Assembly: GCA_019843655.1 (NCBI GenBank)
Contig: JACDQD010000006.1
Span: 18,618,246-18,682,245, forward strand
From: Lethocerus indicus
Lineage: Eukaryota; Arthropoda; Insecta; Hemiptera; Belostomatidae
DNA: 64,000 nucleotides
Direction of reading: 5' to 3'
The notes under the pieces are model-generated. The model had not been told where the DNA came from. It made no database searches and saw only the letters and a list, made by a program, of their open reading frames with translations. This document shows positions 37,601 to 52,404 of this stretch, in pieces; position 1 is the first letter of the stretch; every line of letters begins with the position of its first letter. The translations under genes and the position numbers were made by a program.

Positions 37601-40600
37601 AATAACCATTGTTCATGTTCCTAAAACCTGATAGTGGCGATGGGATAAATAATATAATTTTAATCTTATATAAATAAAACCAATATGAATCGTCCCCAAA
37701 CCTTACTATAGATATAACATAATAAATACCATTTTAGGGCGCACATAAGAAGTGTCGACCACAGGGAATATAGTACCGTACGGATGATATACAATGGCGG
37801 CACCAAACCATTTGTATGAGTCGAATAAATCATATTACACATATACTTATAATCTAGGACACCGAAGGAGAGCCAATGCATGTCTCTTGGAACCTAAATA
37901 GGAGAATAGAAACGACAAGATCTCCTTGTATCAGTATATAAGATGCGAGTACCATTACGTCGTATACCAATACATTCTATATTTGGGACACCATCGTGGC
38001 GTGTAAGGACCTTACATAATAGTATATATATACATATGTGTGTGGTGCGTATTGCCTGAAATAATAATCTTCGGAGAATGAGAATACGAGTAGTATATTG
38101 TAATAAATAATAACCATTGTTCATGTTCCCAAAACCCGATTTGTGGCGAGGTCTTAAATAATATAATTTCAATCTTATATAAATAAAAACCAATATGCAT
38201 CGTCCCTAAACCTTATTATAGATATACATAATAAATACCATATTTAGGGCGCACATAAGAAGTGTTGACCACAGGGAATATAGTACTGCATGATGATATA
38301 CAATGGCGGCACCAAACCATTTGTATGAGTCGAATAAATCATATTACACATATACTTATAATCTAGACACCGAAGGAGAGCCAATGCATGTTTCTTAACC
38401 TAAATAGGAGAATAGAACGACAAGATCTCCTTGTATCAGTATATAGATGCGAGTACTCATTACGTCGTATACCAATACATTCATAATAGTTGGATATATA
38501 TACATATGTGTGTGCTGTATTGCCTGATCCTGTAATGAATAATCTTCGGAGAATGAGAATACGAATAGTATATAATAAATAATAACCATTGTTCATGTTA
38601 AATGATAGTGGCGATGTCTTAAATAATATAATTTAGTTATAAAACCATTGTTTATGCATTGTCCCTAAATTATGGCGATATGGCATAAATACCATTTTTA
38701 TGGGCGCACATAAGAGTGTCGACCACAGGAATACAGAACGATGATACAATGGCGGCACCAAACCATTTGTATGAGTCATAAATCATATTACACATATACT
38801 TATAATCTAGGACAATTGCCGAGAGAGCCAATGCATGTCTCTTAACCCAAATAGTGAACAAAACGACAAGATCTCCTTGTAAATAGTATATTAGATGCGA
38901 GTACTCATTACGTCGTATACCAATACATTCATATTTGGGACACCATCGTGGCGTGTATAAGGACCTTTACATAATAGTATATATATACATATATATTAGG
39001 TGTATTGCCTGAAATAATAATCTTCGGAGAATGAGAATACGAGTAGTATATTGTATGACGTTTACCAATACATAACCATCATATTCATGTTCCTAAAACC
39101 TGATTGTGGCGATGTCTTAAATAATATAATTTCAATCGTATATAAATAAAACCAATAGGTGAATCGTCAAAAACCTTATTAAGATATACATACGGACAGA
39201 ATTACGTAACCATGCCATTGTTATGGGCGCACATAAGAGCTCCCTTAAACCAGGAATATAGTACCGTATTATGAAAACCCACATACAATTCTGTATGGCG
39301 GCATACTTATGGTGAAGCAATCTCTCTTTGTCTGGCTCTACTCACGAAGACCGGTCCGCATGGAGGCCCTAATGGTAGTTAAGCTACCGCCGTGCTAGCT
39401 GAGGTTCCTGGAGCACATAAGCCCACTGCCACGACAAGGCGGAGATATACATATAGGTGGGAGCAGGCCTGGGGCAATATTCTATATGGCGCAGTACTTA
39501 CTGGCGTCCTCATTAATATTTTACGGGATAAAAGGATTTCATGTCTACTGACCTAAATAATGTTAAGAAAATATGTATTAGGAATAAAAACCTAAAATAT
39601 TAACGAATACATATCATAAAAATACTTAATTTTTGGCATCGGTCACAATATTACAATAACGTGCGATAGGCACATCCCATCATTAGTACAGCCGACATTA
39701 CATATACTTTAGAAGGAGAGCCAATGCACCAACATGTTTCTTAACCTAAATAGAGGAACGACAAGATCTCCTTTTATCAGTATATTAGATGCGAGTACAT
39801 TATGTCGTATACCAATACATTCATATTTAGGGACACCATCGTGGCGTGTAATATGTATAAGGACCTACATACTAGTATATAGTATATATATACACATGTG
39901 TGTGGTGGTGCGTTTGCCTGATTGCCTAAATAATAATCGTCGGAGAATGAGAATACGAGTAGTATATTGTAATAAATACAACCATTGTTCATGTTCCTAA
40001 ACCATTTGTGGCGATGTCTTAAATAATATAATTTTAATCTTATATAAATAATATAAATTCAATCTTATATAAATAAAACCAATATGAATCGTCTAAACCT
40101 TATTATAGATATACATAATAAATACTCCATTTAGGGCGCACATAAGAAGTGTCGACCACAGGGAATATAGTACTGCATGATGATATAGAATGGCGGTACC
40201 AAACCATTTCTATGAGTCGAATAAATAATACTATATATAATGCAATAATCAGGGACACCGAAGGAGAACCAATGCATGTTCTTAACCTAAATAGAACAAC
40301 AGACAAGATCTCCTTATCGTGTAATAAGATGGAGGAACACATGGTATACCAACACATCTATATTTGGGACAGAAATGCAGAGTATAAGGACCTTACATAA
40401 TAGTATATATATACATGTGTGGGTGTGTATTGCCTGAAATAATAATTCGGAGAATGGGAATACGAGAAGCATCGTTATAAATCATATAACTATGTCCTAA
40501 AACTGATTTGGCGAGACTGTCTTATAATATAATTTTAATCTTATAATAAAACCAGTAGCATCGTCCCTAAACCTTATTATAGATATACATAATAAATACC

Positions 40601-40987
40601 ATTTTAGGAAGTACATAAGAAGTGTGTCGACCACAGGGAATATAGTACCGTAATGATGATATACAATGGCGGTACCAACCATTGTGCTGAGTCGAATAAC
40701 ATAATACTAACTTATAATCTAGGACACCGAAGGAGAGCCAATGGTGTTTTAACCTAAATAGAGAATAGAACAAGATCTCCTTGTATCAGTATATAAGATG
40801 CGAGTACCTATTACGTCGTATACCAATACATCATGTTTGGACACCACGTCGTGGCGTGTATAAGGACCTTATATACTAGTATATATAATACATATGTGTG
40901 TGTTGCTGTATTGCCTGGAAATAATAATAATCTTCGGAGAATGAGAACATAGTATATTGCAATAAATAATAATCATTATTGTTCATG
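37601..40987 (+). repeat. degraded U block with D segment 3
   Basis: Units stay recognisable but carry dense small insertions, losses and local duplications, for example AATATAAATTCAATCTTATA duplicated near 40,040. D-type sequence occupies about 39,185-39,780 (GCTACCGCCGTGCTAGCTGA, CCCACTGCCACGACAAGGCG), also broken up. Either real old, decayed satellite or poor consensus near the gap that follows at 41,824; the second seems more likely because decay increases toward the gap. Confidence 0.75.
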
Positions 40988-41823
40988 TTTCCAGATAATA
41001 TGACATGAGGTTTAAATTCCCCACCCTTCTATATGAACTGAAACCAAGCAAGAATAGGCAAACACACACAACACACACACCCAAACCCACGGTACCTCTA
41101 TCCGGGACGCATGGGACTACTCAGCCGCCCCTTTCTGAGGACGCGGTTTTCCTAATACTGGTAATTATCCAGGTAAATTGACTCCAGCTGACTTGGGACG
41201 CTGACTCGTAGCTGATGTACCATCCGGGATGCATGGGGACTACTCAGCTGCCTCTTTCGAGGAAGCGGCTTCATACGGTACCATCCGGGTGGTCACTGAC
41301 CATGGATCTGCACCGGTTCATATACATTTATTCCTAAATCAAATTGTACAACTAATCTACGGTATTCCAACCACTGAGGACCACAAAAAGATTTTAAAAA
41401 TGACAAGTAAACTACATCACTTATAACTACACTGAGTTCGTGTACATATGAAAAAGTGAAAATAATTAAAATTATAACTATAGAAGTTAAAAGAACACTA
41501 TAATGACCATGCACCATGAACAGAACCATGCAGACCATGAAATAGAACCATGCACCATGCGAACAGAACCATGCACCATGCTTTGTGTGTGTGTAGTAAA
41601 ATGAGCTTAGGGCCGGGGCGCTTAATCCCATACGTACACTCTAGCGTCCCTTGCGGTATATTACATTGCAACCCTGTCTATAATTAATAAACTTATGCCG
41701 TTGGACCCACGTTTATACCCAATAGAGGACAAGATAATTCTTTGTCTGGCTCCTACCTCACGGAGACCGGCTGGCAATGAGAGAGCCAATGCATGTTTCC
41801 AACCCAAATAGGAGGAAAATCGA
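40988..41823 (+). repeat. P insert copy, degraded, ending at a gap
   Basis: The modules are in order but all damaged: a short CA tract, two irregular 128-bp copies, irregular minisatellite, and a hairpin reduced to GGCCGGGGCGCTTAATCCCA. U restarts at about 41,783 and is cut by the N run after AGGAGGAAAATCGA. Confidence 0.75.
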
Positions 41824-41923
41824 NNNNNNNNNNNNNNNNNNNNNNNNNNNNNNNNNNNNNNNNNNNNNNNNNNNNNNNNNNNNNNNNNNNNNNNNNNNNN
41901 NNNNNNNNNNNNNNNNNNNNNNN
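41824..41923. other. assembly gap of exactly 100 N; array orientation reverses here
   Basis: One hundred N. To the left every unit reads in one direction, to the right every unit is reverse-complemented (AACAATGGTTATTATTTATA). The gap begins at the same unit position as the first gap at 14,990. Confidence 0.98.
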
Positions 41924-44900
41924 AACAATGGTTATTATTTATACAATATACTACTCGTATTCTCATTCTCCGAAGATTATTATTTCAGGCAATACGCACC
42001 ACACACATATGTATATATATACTATTATGTAAGGTCCTTATACACGCCACGATGGTGTCCCAAATATGAATGTATTGTATACGACGTAATGAGTACTGCA
42101 TCTAATATACTGATACAAGGAGATCTTGTCTTTATTCTCCTATTTAGGTTAAGAGACATGCATTGGCCCTCCTTCGGTGTCCTAGATTATAAGTATATGT
42201 GTAATATGATTTATTCGACTCATACAAATGGTTTGGTGCCGCCATTGTATATCATCGTACGGTACTATATTCCCGTGGTCGACACTCTTATGTGCGCCCT
42301 AAAATGGTATTTATTATGTATATCTATACGTTTAGGACAATGCATATTGGTTTTTATTTATATAAGATTGAAATTATATTATTTAAGACATCGCCACAAT
42401 CAGGTTTTAGGAACATGAACAATGGTTATTATTAATGACAATATACTATTCGTATTCTCATTCTCCGAAGATTATTATTTCAGGAATACGCACCACACAC
42501 ATATATGTATATAATATACTATTATGTAAGGTCCTTATACACGCCACGATGGTGTCCCAAATATGAATGTATTGGTATACGACGTAATGAGTACTCGCAT
42601 CTAATATACTGATACAAGGAGATCTTGTCGTTCTATTCTCCTATTTAGGTTAAGAAACATGCATTGGCTCTCCTTCGGTGTCCTAGATTATAAGTATATG
42701 TAATATGATTTATTCGACTCTATACAAATGGTTTGTGCCGCCATTGTATATCATCGTACGGTACTATATTCCTGTGGTCACACCTATGCGCCCCAAAATG
42801 GTATTTATTATGTATATCTATAATAAGGTTTAGGACGATGCATATTGGTTTTATTTATATAAGATTAAAATTATATTATTTAAGACATCGCCACTATCAG
42901 GTTTTAGGAACATGAACAATGGTTATTATTTATTACAATATACTACTCGTATTCTCATTCTCCGAAGATTATTATTTCAGGGAAAACGCACCACACACAT
43001 ATGTATATATATACTATTATGTAAGGTCCTTATTCACGCCACGATGGTGTCCCAAATATAAATGTATTGGTATACGACGTAATGAGTACTCGCATCTTAT
43101 ATACTGATACAAGGAGATCTTGTCGTTTTGTTCTCCTATTTAGGTTAAGAGACATGCATTGGCCCTCCTTCGGTGTCCTAGATTATAAGTATATGTGTAA
43201 TATGATTTATTCGACTCATACAAATGGTTTGGTGCCGCCATTGTATATCATCGCACGGTACTATATTCCCTGTGGTCGACACTTCTTATGTGCGCCCTAA
43301 ATAGGTATTTATTATGTATATCTATAATAAGGTTTAGGGACGATGCATATTGGTTTTTATTTATATAAGATTGAAATTATATTATTTAAGACATCGCCAC
43401 AATCAGGTTTTAGGAACATGAACAATGGTTATTATTTATTACAATATACTACTCGTATTCTCATTCTCCGAAGATTATTATTTCAGGGAAAACGCACCAC
43501 ACACATATGTCTATATATACTATTATGTAAGGTCCTTATTCACGCCACGATGGTGTCCCAAATATAAATGTATTGGTATACGACGTAATGAGTACTCGCA
43601 TCTTATATACTGATACAAGGAGATCTTGTCGTTTTGTTCTCCTATTTAGGTTAAGAGACATGCATTGGCCCTCCTTCGGTGTCCTCTAGATTATAAGTAT
43701 ATGTGTAATATGATTTATTCTGACTCATACAAATGGTTTGGTGCCGCCATTGTATATCATCGTACGGTACTATATTCTGTGGTCGACACTCTTATGTGCG
43801 CCCTAAAATGGTATTTATTATGTATATCTATAATAAGGTTTAGGGACGATGCATATTATTTTATTTATATAAGATTGAAATTATATTATTTAAGACATCG
43901 CCGCACAATCAGGTTTTAGGAACATGAACAATGGTTATTATTTATTACAATATACTACTCGTATTCTCATTCTCCGAAGATTATTATTTCAGGCAATACG
44001 CACCACACACATATGTATATATATATACTATTATGTAAGGTCCTTATACACGCCACGATGGTGTCCCAAATATGAATGTATTGGTATACGACGTAATGAG
44101 TACTCGCATCTAATATACTGATACAAGGAGATCTTGTCGTTCTATTCTCCTATTTAGGTTAAGAAACATGCATTGGCTCTCCTTCGGTGTCCTAGATTAT
44201 AAGTATATGTGTAATATGATTTATTCGACTCATACAAATGGTTTGGTGCCGCCATTGTATATCATCGTACGGTACTATATTCCTGTGGTCGACACTTCTT
44301 ATGTGCGCCCTAAAATGGTATTTATTTTATGTATATCTATAATAAGGTTTAGGGACGATGCATATTGGTTTTTATTTATATAAGATTGAAATTATATTAT
44401 TTAAGACATCGCCACAATCAGGTTTTAGGAACATGAACAATGGTTATTATTTATTACAATATACTACTCGTATTCTCATTCTCCGACGAGTATTATTTCA
44501 GGAATACGCACCACACACACATATGTATATATATACTATTATAAGGTCCTTATACACGCCACGATGGTGTCCCAAATATGAATGTATTGGTATACGACGT
44601 AATGAGTACTCGCATCTAATATACTGATACAAGGAGATCTTGTCGTTCTATTCTCCTATTTAGGTTAAGAAACATGCATTGGCTCTCCTTCGGTGTCCTA
44701 GATTATAAGTATATGTGTAATATGATTTATTCGACTCATACAAATGGTTTGGTGCCGCCATTGTATATCATCGTACGGTACTATATTCCCTGTGGTCGAC
44801 ACTTCTTATGTGCGCCCTAAATAGGTATTTATTATGTATATCTATAATAAGGTTTAGGGACGATTCATATTGGTTTTTATTTATATAAGATTGAAATTAT

Positions 44901-45193
44901 ATTATTTAAGACATCGCCACAATCAGGTTTTAGGAACATGAACAATGGTTATTATTAATGACAATATACTATTCGTATTCTCATTCTCCGACGAGTATTA
45001 TTTCAGGGAATACGCACCACACACATATATGTATTAATATAGTATTATGTAAGGTCCTTATACTCGCCACGGGGCTGTCCCAAATATGAATTTATTGGTA
45101 TACGACGTAATGAGTACTCGCATCTAATATACTGATACAAGGAGATCTTGTCGATTTTTCCTCCTATTTAGGTTAAGAAACATGCATTGGCTC
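41924..45193 (-). repeat. U array block, inverted orientation
   Basis: About 6.5 units of the A family on the minus strand, with some indels in the first 900 bases after the gap. The unit nearest the next P (about 44,940-45,190) is A' (complement of GGGACAGCCCCGTGGCGAG), so the P-then-A' order seen in the left arm is kept relative to strand. Confidence 0.88.
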
Positions 45194-45920
45194 TCCCATG
45201 CCGGCTGGGCTCCGTGATGTAGGAGCCAGACAAAGAGATTATCTTGTCCTCTATTTGGTATAAACGTGGGTCCAACGACACAAGTTTGTTAATTATGTAA
45301 CAGGTTGCAATGTAATATACCGCAAGGGACGCTAGAGGTGTACTGGCGTATGGGGATTAGCGCCCCCACGGCCCTAGCTCATTTTTACTACACCCACACA
45401 TACACAAAGCATGGTGCATGGTTCTGTTCGCATGGTGCATGGTTCTGTTCGCATGGTGCATGGTCATGTAGTGTTCGCACACAACTACTATAGTTATAAT
45501 TTTAATTATTTTCGCATTTTCATATGTGTACACGAACTCGGTGTAGTTATAAGTGTAGTTTTACTTGTCATTTTTAAAAATACCTTTTGTGGTCCTCGAG
45601 TGGTTGGAATACCGTAGATTAGTTGTGCACAATTTGATTTAGGAATAAATGTATGAACCGGGTACGCAAGGTCAGCTGAGTCGAGGCCCCAGCCACCGGA
45701 TGGTACCGTGTGGGAAAACCGCGTCCTCCGAAAGGGCAGCTGAGTAGTCCCCGTACGTCCCGGATAAGTGCCGTCGGCTTTGATCAGCGTAACCCAAAAA
45801 ATTTGAGTTCCTTATTTATGTAATTTACAAGCTGAGTCGAGGCCCCAGCCATTATCAAACATATAACAATGGGTCTATGTATGTGTATAACAATATAACT
45901 AGTCTTCTTATTTATTATTC
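45194..45920 (-). repeat. P insert, inverted, scrambled at one end
   Basis: Tail, hairpin, three minisatellite cores and one GC-rich copy are intact up to about 45,787. Then GATCAGCGTAACCCAAAAAA shows the second 128-bp copy and the CA tract deleted. About 130 bases of rearranged sequence follow (including a second GCTGAGTCGAGGCCCCAGCC at about 45,831 and an AATGGGTCTATGTATGTG piece) before U resumes at about 45,921. Confidence 0.78.
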
Positions 45921-47167
45921 AACAATTCTACTCGTATTCTCATTCTCCGAAGATTATTATTTCAGGCAATACGCACCACACACATATGTATATATATACT
46001 ATTATGTAAGGTCCTTATACACGCCACGATGGTGTCCCAAATATGAATGTATTGGTATACGACGTAATGAGTACTCGCATCTTATATACTGATACAAGGA
46101 GATCTTGTCGTTCTATTCTCCTATTTAGGTTAAGAAACATGCATTGGCTCTCCTTCGGTGTCCTAGATTATAAGTATATGTGTAATATGATTTATTCGAC
46201 TCATACAAATGGTTTGGTGCCGCCATTGTATATCATCGTACGGTACTATATTCCCTGTGGTCGACACTTCTTATGTGCGCCCTAAAACGTATTTATTATG
46301 TATATCTATAATAAGGTTTAGGGACGATCGCATATTGGTTTTTATTTATATAAGATTGAAATTATATTATTTAAGACATCGCCACAATCAGGTTTTAGGA
46401 ACATGAACAATGGTTATTATTTATTACAATATACTACTCGTATTCTCATTCTCCGAAGATTATTATTTCAGGCAATACGCACCACACACATATGTATATA
46501 TATACTATTATGTAAGGTCCTTATACACGCCACGATGGTGTCCCAAATATGAATGTATTGGTATACGACGTAATGAGTACCCCTGCATCTACTATACCGA
46601 TACAAGGAGATCTTGTCGTTTTATTCTCCCATTTAGGTTAAGAAACATGCATTGGCTCTCCTTCGGTGTCCTAGATTATAAGTATATGTGTAATATGATT
46701 TATTCGACTCATACAAATGGTTTGGTGCCGCCATTGTATATCATCGTACGGTACTATATTCCCTGTGGTCGACACTTCTTATGTGCGCCCTAAAATGGTA
46801 TTTATTATGTATATCTATAATAAGGTTTAGGGACGATGCATATTGGTTTTTATTTATATAAGATTGAAATTATATTATTTAAGACATCGCCACAATCAGG
46901 TTTTAGGAACATGAACAATGGTTATTATTAATGACAATATACTATTCGTATTCTCATTCTCCGACGAGTATTATTTCAGGGAATACGCACCACACACATA
47001 TATGTATTAATATAGTATTATGTAAGGTCCTTATTCACGCCACGATGGTGTCCCAAATATGAATGTATTGGTATACGACGTAATGAGTACTCGCATCTTA
47101 TACACTGATACAAGGAGATCTTGTCGTTCTATTCTCCTATTTAGGTTAAGAAACATGCATTGGCTCT
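45921..47167 (-). repeat. short inverted U block between two P inserts
   Basis: About 2.5 units. The last one mixes A' features (AATGACAATATACTATTCG, ATATATGTATTAATATAG) with A features (CACGCCACGATGGTGTCCC), indicating recombination inside a unit. Confidence 0.85.
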
Positions 47168-47880
47168 CATGCCGGCCGGGTCTCCGTGAGGTAGGAGCCA
47201 GACAAAGAGATTATGTTGTCCTCTATTTTGGGTATAAACGTGGGTCCAACGACACAAGTTTGTTAATTATGTAACAGGTTGCAATGTAATATACCGCAAG
47301 GGACGCTAGAGGTGTACTGGCGTATGGGGATTAGCGCCCCCACGGCCCTAGCTCATTTTTACTACACCCACACATACACAAAGCATGGTGCATGGTTCTG
47401 TTCGCATGGTGCATGGTTCTGTTCGCATGGTGCATGGTCATGTAGTGTTCGCACACAACTACTATAGTTATAATTTTAATTATTTTTCGCATTTTTCATA
47501 TGTGTACACGAACTCGGTGTAGTTATAAGTGTAGTTTTACTTGTACTCTTTTTAAAATACCTTTTTGTGGTCCTCGAGTGGTTGGAATACCGTAGATTAG
47601 TTGTGCACAATTTGATTTAGGAATAAATGTATGAACTGGGTACGTAAGGTCAGTTGAGTCCAGGCCCCAGCTCACCGGATGGTACCGTGGGGAAAACCGC
47701 GTCCTCCGAAAGGGCAGCTGAGTAGTCCCCGTACGTCCCGGATAAGTGCCGTCGGTTTGATCAGCGTCCGCAAGGTCAGCTGAGTCAAGGCCCTGGCCAC
47801 CGGATGGTACCGTGTGGGAAAACCGCGTCCTCAGAAAGGGCAGCTGAGTAGTCCCCGTACGTCCCGGATAAGTGCCGTGG

Positions 47881-47934
<54 letters not shown>

Positions 47935-47980
47935 CTGTTCCTTATGTGTAGAATTTAAAATTATAACATTTTACTACAAA
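47168..47980 (-). repeat. P insert, inverted
   Basis: Full set of modules with a long GT tract at 47,882-47,933. The far end differs from left-arm P copies: after the GT tract comes GTGCCTGTTCCTTATG and then AATTTAAAATTATAACATTT before U resumes in its TTTTATTCTCCTATTTAGG part. This end is shared with the P at 52.4 kb. Confidence 0.85.
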
Positions 47981-50900
47981 CGTTTTATTCTCCTATTTAG
48001 GTTAAGAAACATGCATAATTATAAGTCTATGTGTACTAACTCATACATGAACATTATATATCATCGTACTGGTATTATATTCTTTGTGGTCGACACTTTA
48101 TATAAGCCCTAAAAACGTATTTATTATGTATATCTATAATAAGGTTTAGGTACAATGCATTTGGTTCGTTTTGAAATTATATTATTTAAGACGTATCGCC
48201 ACTTTGAGGTTTTAGGAACATGAACAATGGTTATTATTTATAATATACCATTCGTATTCTCATTCTCTGACGAGTATTATTTCAGGAATACGCACACACA
48301 CATATGTATATATATACTATTATGTAAGGTCCTTATACACGCCACGGGATGGTGTCCCCAAATATGAATGTATTGGTATACGACGTAATGAGTACTGCAT
48401 CTAACATACCGATACAAGGAGATAATCTATATCTATAGTCCTCCGTAGATTATAAGTATATGTGTAATATGATTTATTCAGGTTTGGTGCCGCCATTGTA
48501 TGTCATCGTACGGTACTATATTCCTGTGGTCGACACTTCCCTTATTTATTATGTATATCTATAATAAGGTTTAGGGACAATGCATATTGGTTTTTATTTA
48601 TACTGCTTCGAAATTATATTATTTAAGACGTATCGCCACTTATTTTAGGAACATGAACAATGGTTATTATTTATAATATACTACTCGTATTCTCATTCTC
48701 CGGTTATTATTTCAGGAAACACGCACCACACACATATGTATATATACTATTATGTAAGGTCCTTATACACGCCACGATGGTGTCCCAAATATAAATGTAT
48801 TGGTATACGACGTAATGAGTACTCGCATCTAATATACTGATACAAGGAGATCTTGTCGTTTTATTCTCCTATTTAGGTTAAGACATGCATTGGCTCTCCT
48901 TCGGTGTCTAGATTATAAGTATATGTGTAATATGATTTATTCACCCCATACAAATGGTTTGGTGCCGCCATTGTATATCATCGTACGGTACTATATTCCC
49001 TGTGGTCGACACTTCTTATGTATGCCCTAAATGTATTTATTATGTATATCTATAATAAGGTTTAGGGACAATGCATATTGGTTTTTATTTACATAAGATC
49101 GCTTGAAATTATATTATTTAAGACGTATCGCCACTTTGAGGTTTTAGGAACATGAACAATGGTTATTATTTATAACCATATACTACTCGTATTCTCATTC
49201 TCCGAGTATTATTTCAGGAATACGCACCACACACATATGTATATATATACTATTATGTAAGGTCCTTATACTCGCCACGGCTGGTGTCCCAAATATGAAT
49301 GTATTGGTATACGACGTAATGAGTACTCGCATCTAATATACTGATACAAGGAGATCTTGTCGTTTTATTCTCCTTTTAGGTTAAGAGCATGCATTGGCCC
49401 TCCTTTCGGTGTCCTAGATTATAAGTATATGTGTAATATGATTTATTCGACCTCATACAAATGGTTTGGTGCCGCCATTGTATGTCATCGTACGGTACTA
49501 TATTCCCTGTGGTCGACACTACTTATATAAGCCCTAAAACGTATTTATTATGTATATCTATAATAAGGTTTAGGGACAATGCATATTGGTTTTTATTTAC
49601 ACTCGCTTGAAATTATATTATTTAAGACATCGCCACTATGGGTTTTAGGAACATGAACAATGGTTATTATTTATAACAATATACTACTCGTATTCTCATT
49701 CTCCGAAGATTATTATTTCAGGCAATACGCACCACACACATATGTATATATATACTATTATGTAAGGTCCTTATACACGCCACGATGGTGTCCCAAATAT
49801 GAATGTATTGGTATACGACGTAATGAGTACTCGCATCTAATATACTGATACAAGGAGATCTTGTCGTTTTATTCTCCTATTTAGGTTAAGACACATGCAT
49901 TGGCCTCCTTCGGTGTGTTAGATTATAAGTATATGTGTAATATGATTTATTCACTCATACAAATGGTTTGGTGCCGCCATTGTATGTCATCGTACGGTAC
50001 TATATTTCCTGTGGTCGACACTTTTATATATGCCCCAAACCGGTATTTATTATGTATATCTATAATAAGGTTTAGGGACAATGCATATTGGTTTTTATTT
50101 ACACTTCGCTTGAAATTATATTATTTAAGACGTATCGCCACTTTGAGGTTTTAGGAACATGAACAATGGTTATTATTTATAACAATATACTACTCGTATT
50201 CTCATTCTCCGAAGATTATATTTCAGGGAATACGCACCACACACATATGTATATATATACTATTATGTAAGGTCCTTATACCGCCACAATGGCTGTCCCA
50301 AATATGAATGTATTGGTATACGACGTAATGAGTACTCGCATCTAATATACTGATACAAGGAGATCTTGTCGTTTTATTCTCCTTTTTAGGTTAAGACACA
50401 TGCATTGGCTCTCCTTCGGTGTGTTAGATTATAAGTATATGTGTAATATGATTTATTCGACTCATACAAATGGTTTGGTGCCGCCATTGTATGTCATCGT
50501 ACGGTACTATATTCCCTGTGGTCGACACTTCTTATATAAGCCCTAAAAACGGTATTTATTATGTATATCTATAATAAGGTTTAGGGACAATGCATATTGG
50601 TTTTTATTTATACTCGCTTGAAATTATATTATTTAAGACATCGCCACTTCAGGTTTTAGGAACATGAATAATGGTTATTATTTATTACAAAATACTACTC
50701 GTATTCTCATTCTCCGAAGATTATTATTTCAGGGAATACGCACCACACACATATGTATATATATACTATTATGTAAGGTCCTTATACACGCCACGATGGT
50801 GTCCCAAATATGAATGTATTGGTATACGACGTAATGAGTACTCGCATCTAATATACTGATACAAGGAGATCTTGTCGTTTTATTCTCCTATTTAGGTTAA

Positions 50901-52404
50901 GAAACGCATTGCTCTCCTTCGGTGTTAGATTATAAGTATATGTGTAATATGATTTATTCACTCATACAAATGGTTTGGTGCCGCCATTGTATGTCATCGT
51001 ACGGTACTATATTCCTGTGGTCGACACTCTATATAGCCCTAAAATGTATTTATTATGTATATCTATAAGGTTTAGGACAATGCATATTGGTTTTATTTAC
51101 ACTCGCTTGAAATTATATTATTTAAGACGTATCGCCACTTTGAGGTTTTAGGAACATGAACAATGGTTATTATTTATAACAATATACTACTCGTATTCTC
51201 ATTCTCTGACGAGTATTATTTCAGGGAATACGCACCACACACATATGTATATATATACTATTATGTAAGGTCCTTATACACGCCACGATGGTGTCCCAAA
51301 TATGAATGTATTGGTATACGACGTAATGAGTACTCGCATCTAATATACTGATACAAGGAGATCTTGTCGTTTTATTCTCCTTTTAGGTTAAGACACATGC
51401 ATTGGCTCTCCTTCGGTGTCCTAGATTATAAGTATATGTGTAATATGATTTATTCACTATACAAATGGTTTGGTGCCGCCATTGTATGTCATCGTACGGT
51501 ACTATATTCCTGTGGTCGACACTTTATGTAAGCCCTAAAACGTATTTATTATGTATATCTATAATAAGGTTTAGGGACAATGCATATTGGTTTTATTTAC
51601 ACTCGCTTGAAATTATATTATTTAAGACGTATCGCCACTTTGAGGTTTTAGGAACATGAACAATGGTTATTATTTATAACAATATACTACTTCGTATTCT
51701 CATTCTCCGAAGATTATTATTTCAGGGAATACGCACCACACACATATGTATATATATACTATTATGTAAGGTCCTTATACACGCCACGATGGTGTCCCAA
51801 ATATGAATGTATTGGTATACGACGTAATGAGTACTCGCATCTAATATACTGATACAAGGAGATCTTGTCGTTTTATTCTCCTATTTAGGTTAAGAAACAT
51901 GCATTGGCTCTCCTTCGGTGTGTTAGATTATAAGTATATGTGTAATATGATTTATTCACCTCATACAAATGGTTTGGTGCCGCCATTGTATGTCATCGTA
52001 CGGCACCACATTCTGTGTCGACACTTTATATAAGCCCTAAAACGTATTTATTATGTATATCCATAATATGGTTTAGGACAATGCATACTGGTTTTATCTA
52101 CACCGCTAGAAATTATATTATTTAAGACATCGCCACTATCAGGTTTTAGGAACATGAACAATGGTTATTATTTATAACAATATACTACTCGTATTCTCAT
52201 TCTCCGAAGATTATTATTTCAGGCAATACGCACCACACACATATGTATATATATACTATTATGTAAGGTCCTTATACACGCCACGATGGTGTCCCAAATA
52301 TGAATGTATTGGTATACGACGTAATGAGTACTCGCATCTAATATACTGATACAAGGAGATCATTTCGTTTTTTTCTCCTATTTAGGTTAAGACACATGCA
52401 TTGG
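47981..52404 (-). repeat. U array block of subfamily B
   Basis: About 8.8 units. Diagnostic B states, read on the plus strand: TTATATAAGCCCTAAAA for A's TTATGTGCGCCCTAAAA; TTTACACTCGCTTGAAATT for TTTATATAAGATTGAAATT; AAGACGTATCGCCACTTTGA for AAGACATCGCCACAATCA; TTATTCACCTCATAC or TTATTCACTCATAC for TTATTCGACTCATAC. The first units (48.0-49.6 kb) are irregular with several short deletions. Confidence 0.88.

Noticed and set aside
41777..42418. 213-residue open frame across the second gap
   Set aside because: It crosses 100 N and continues through an inverted unit. It is an artefact.
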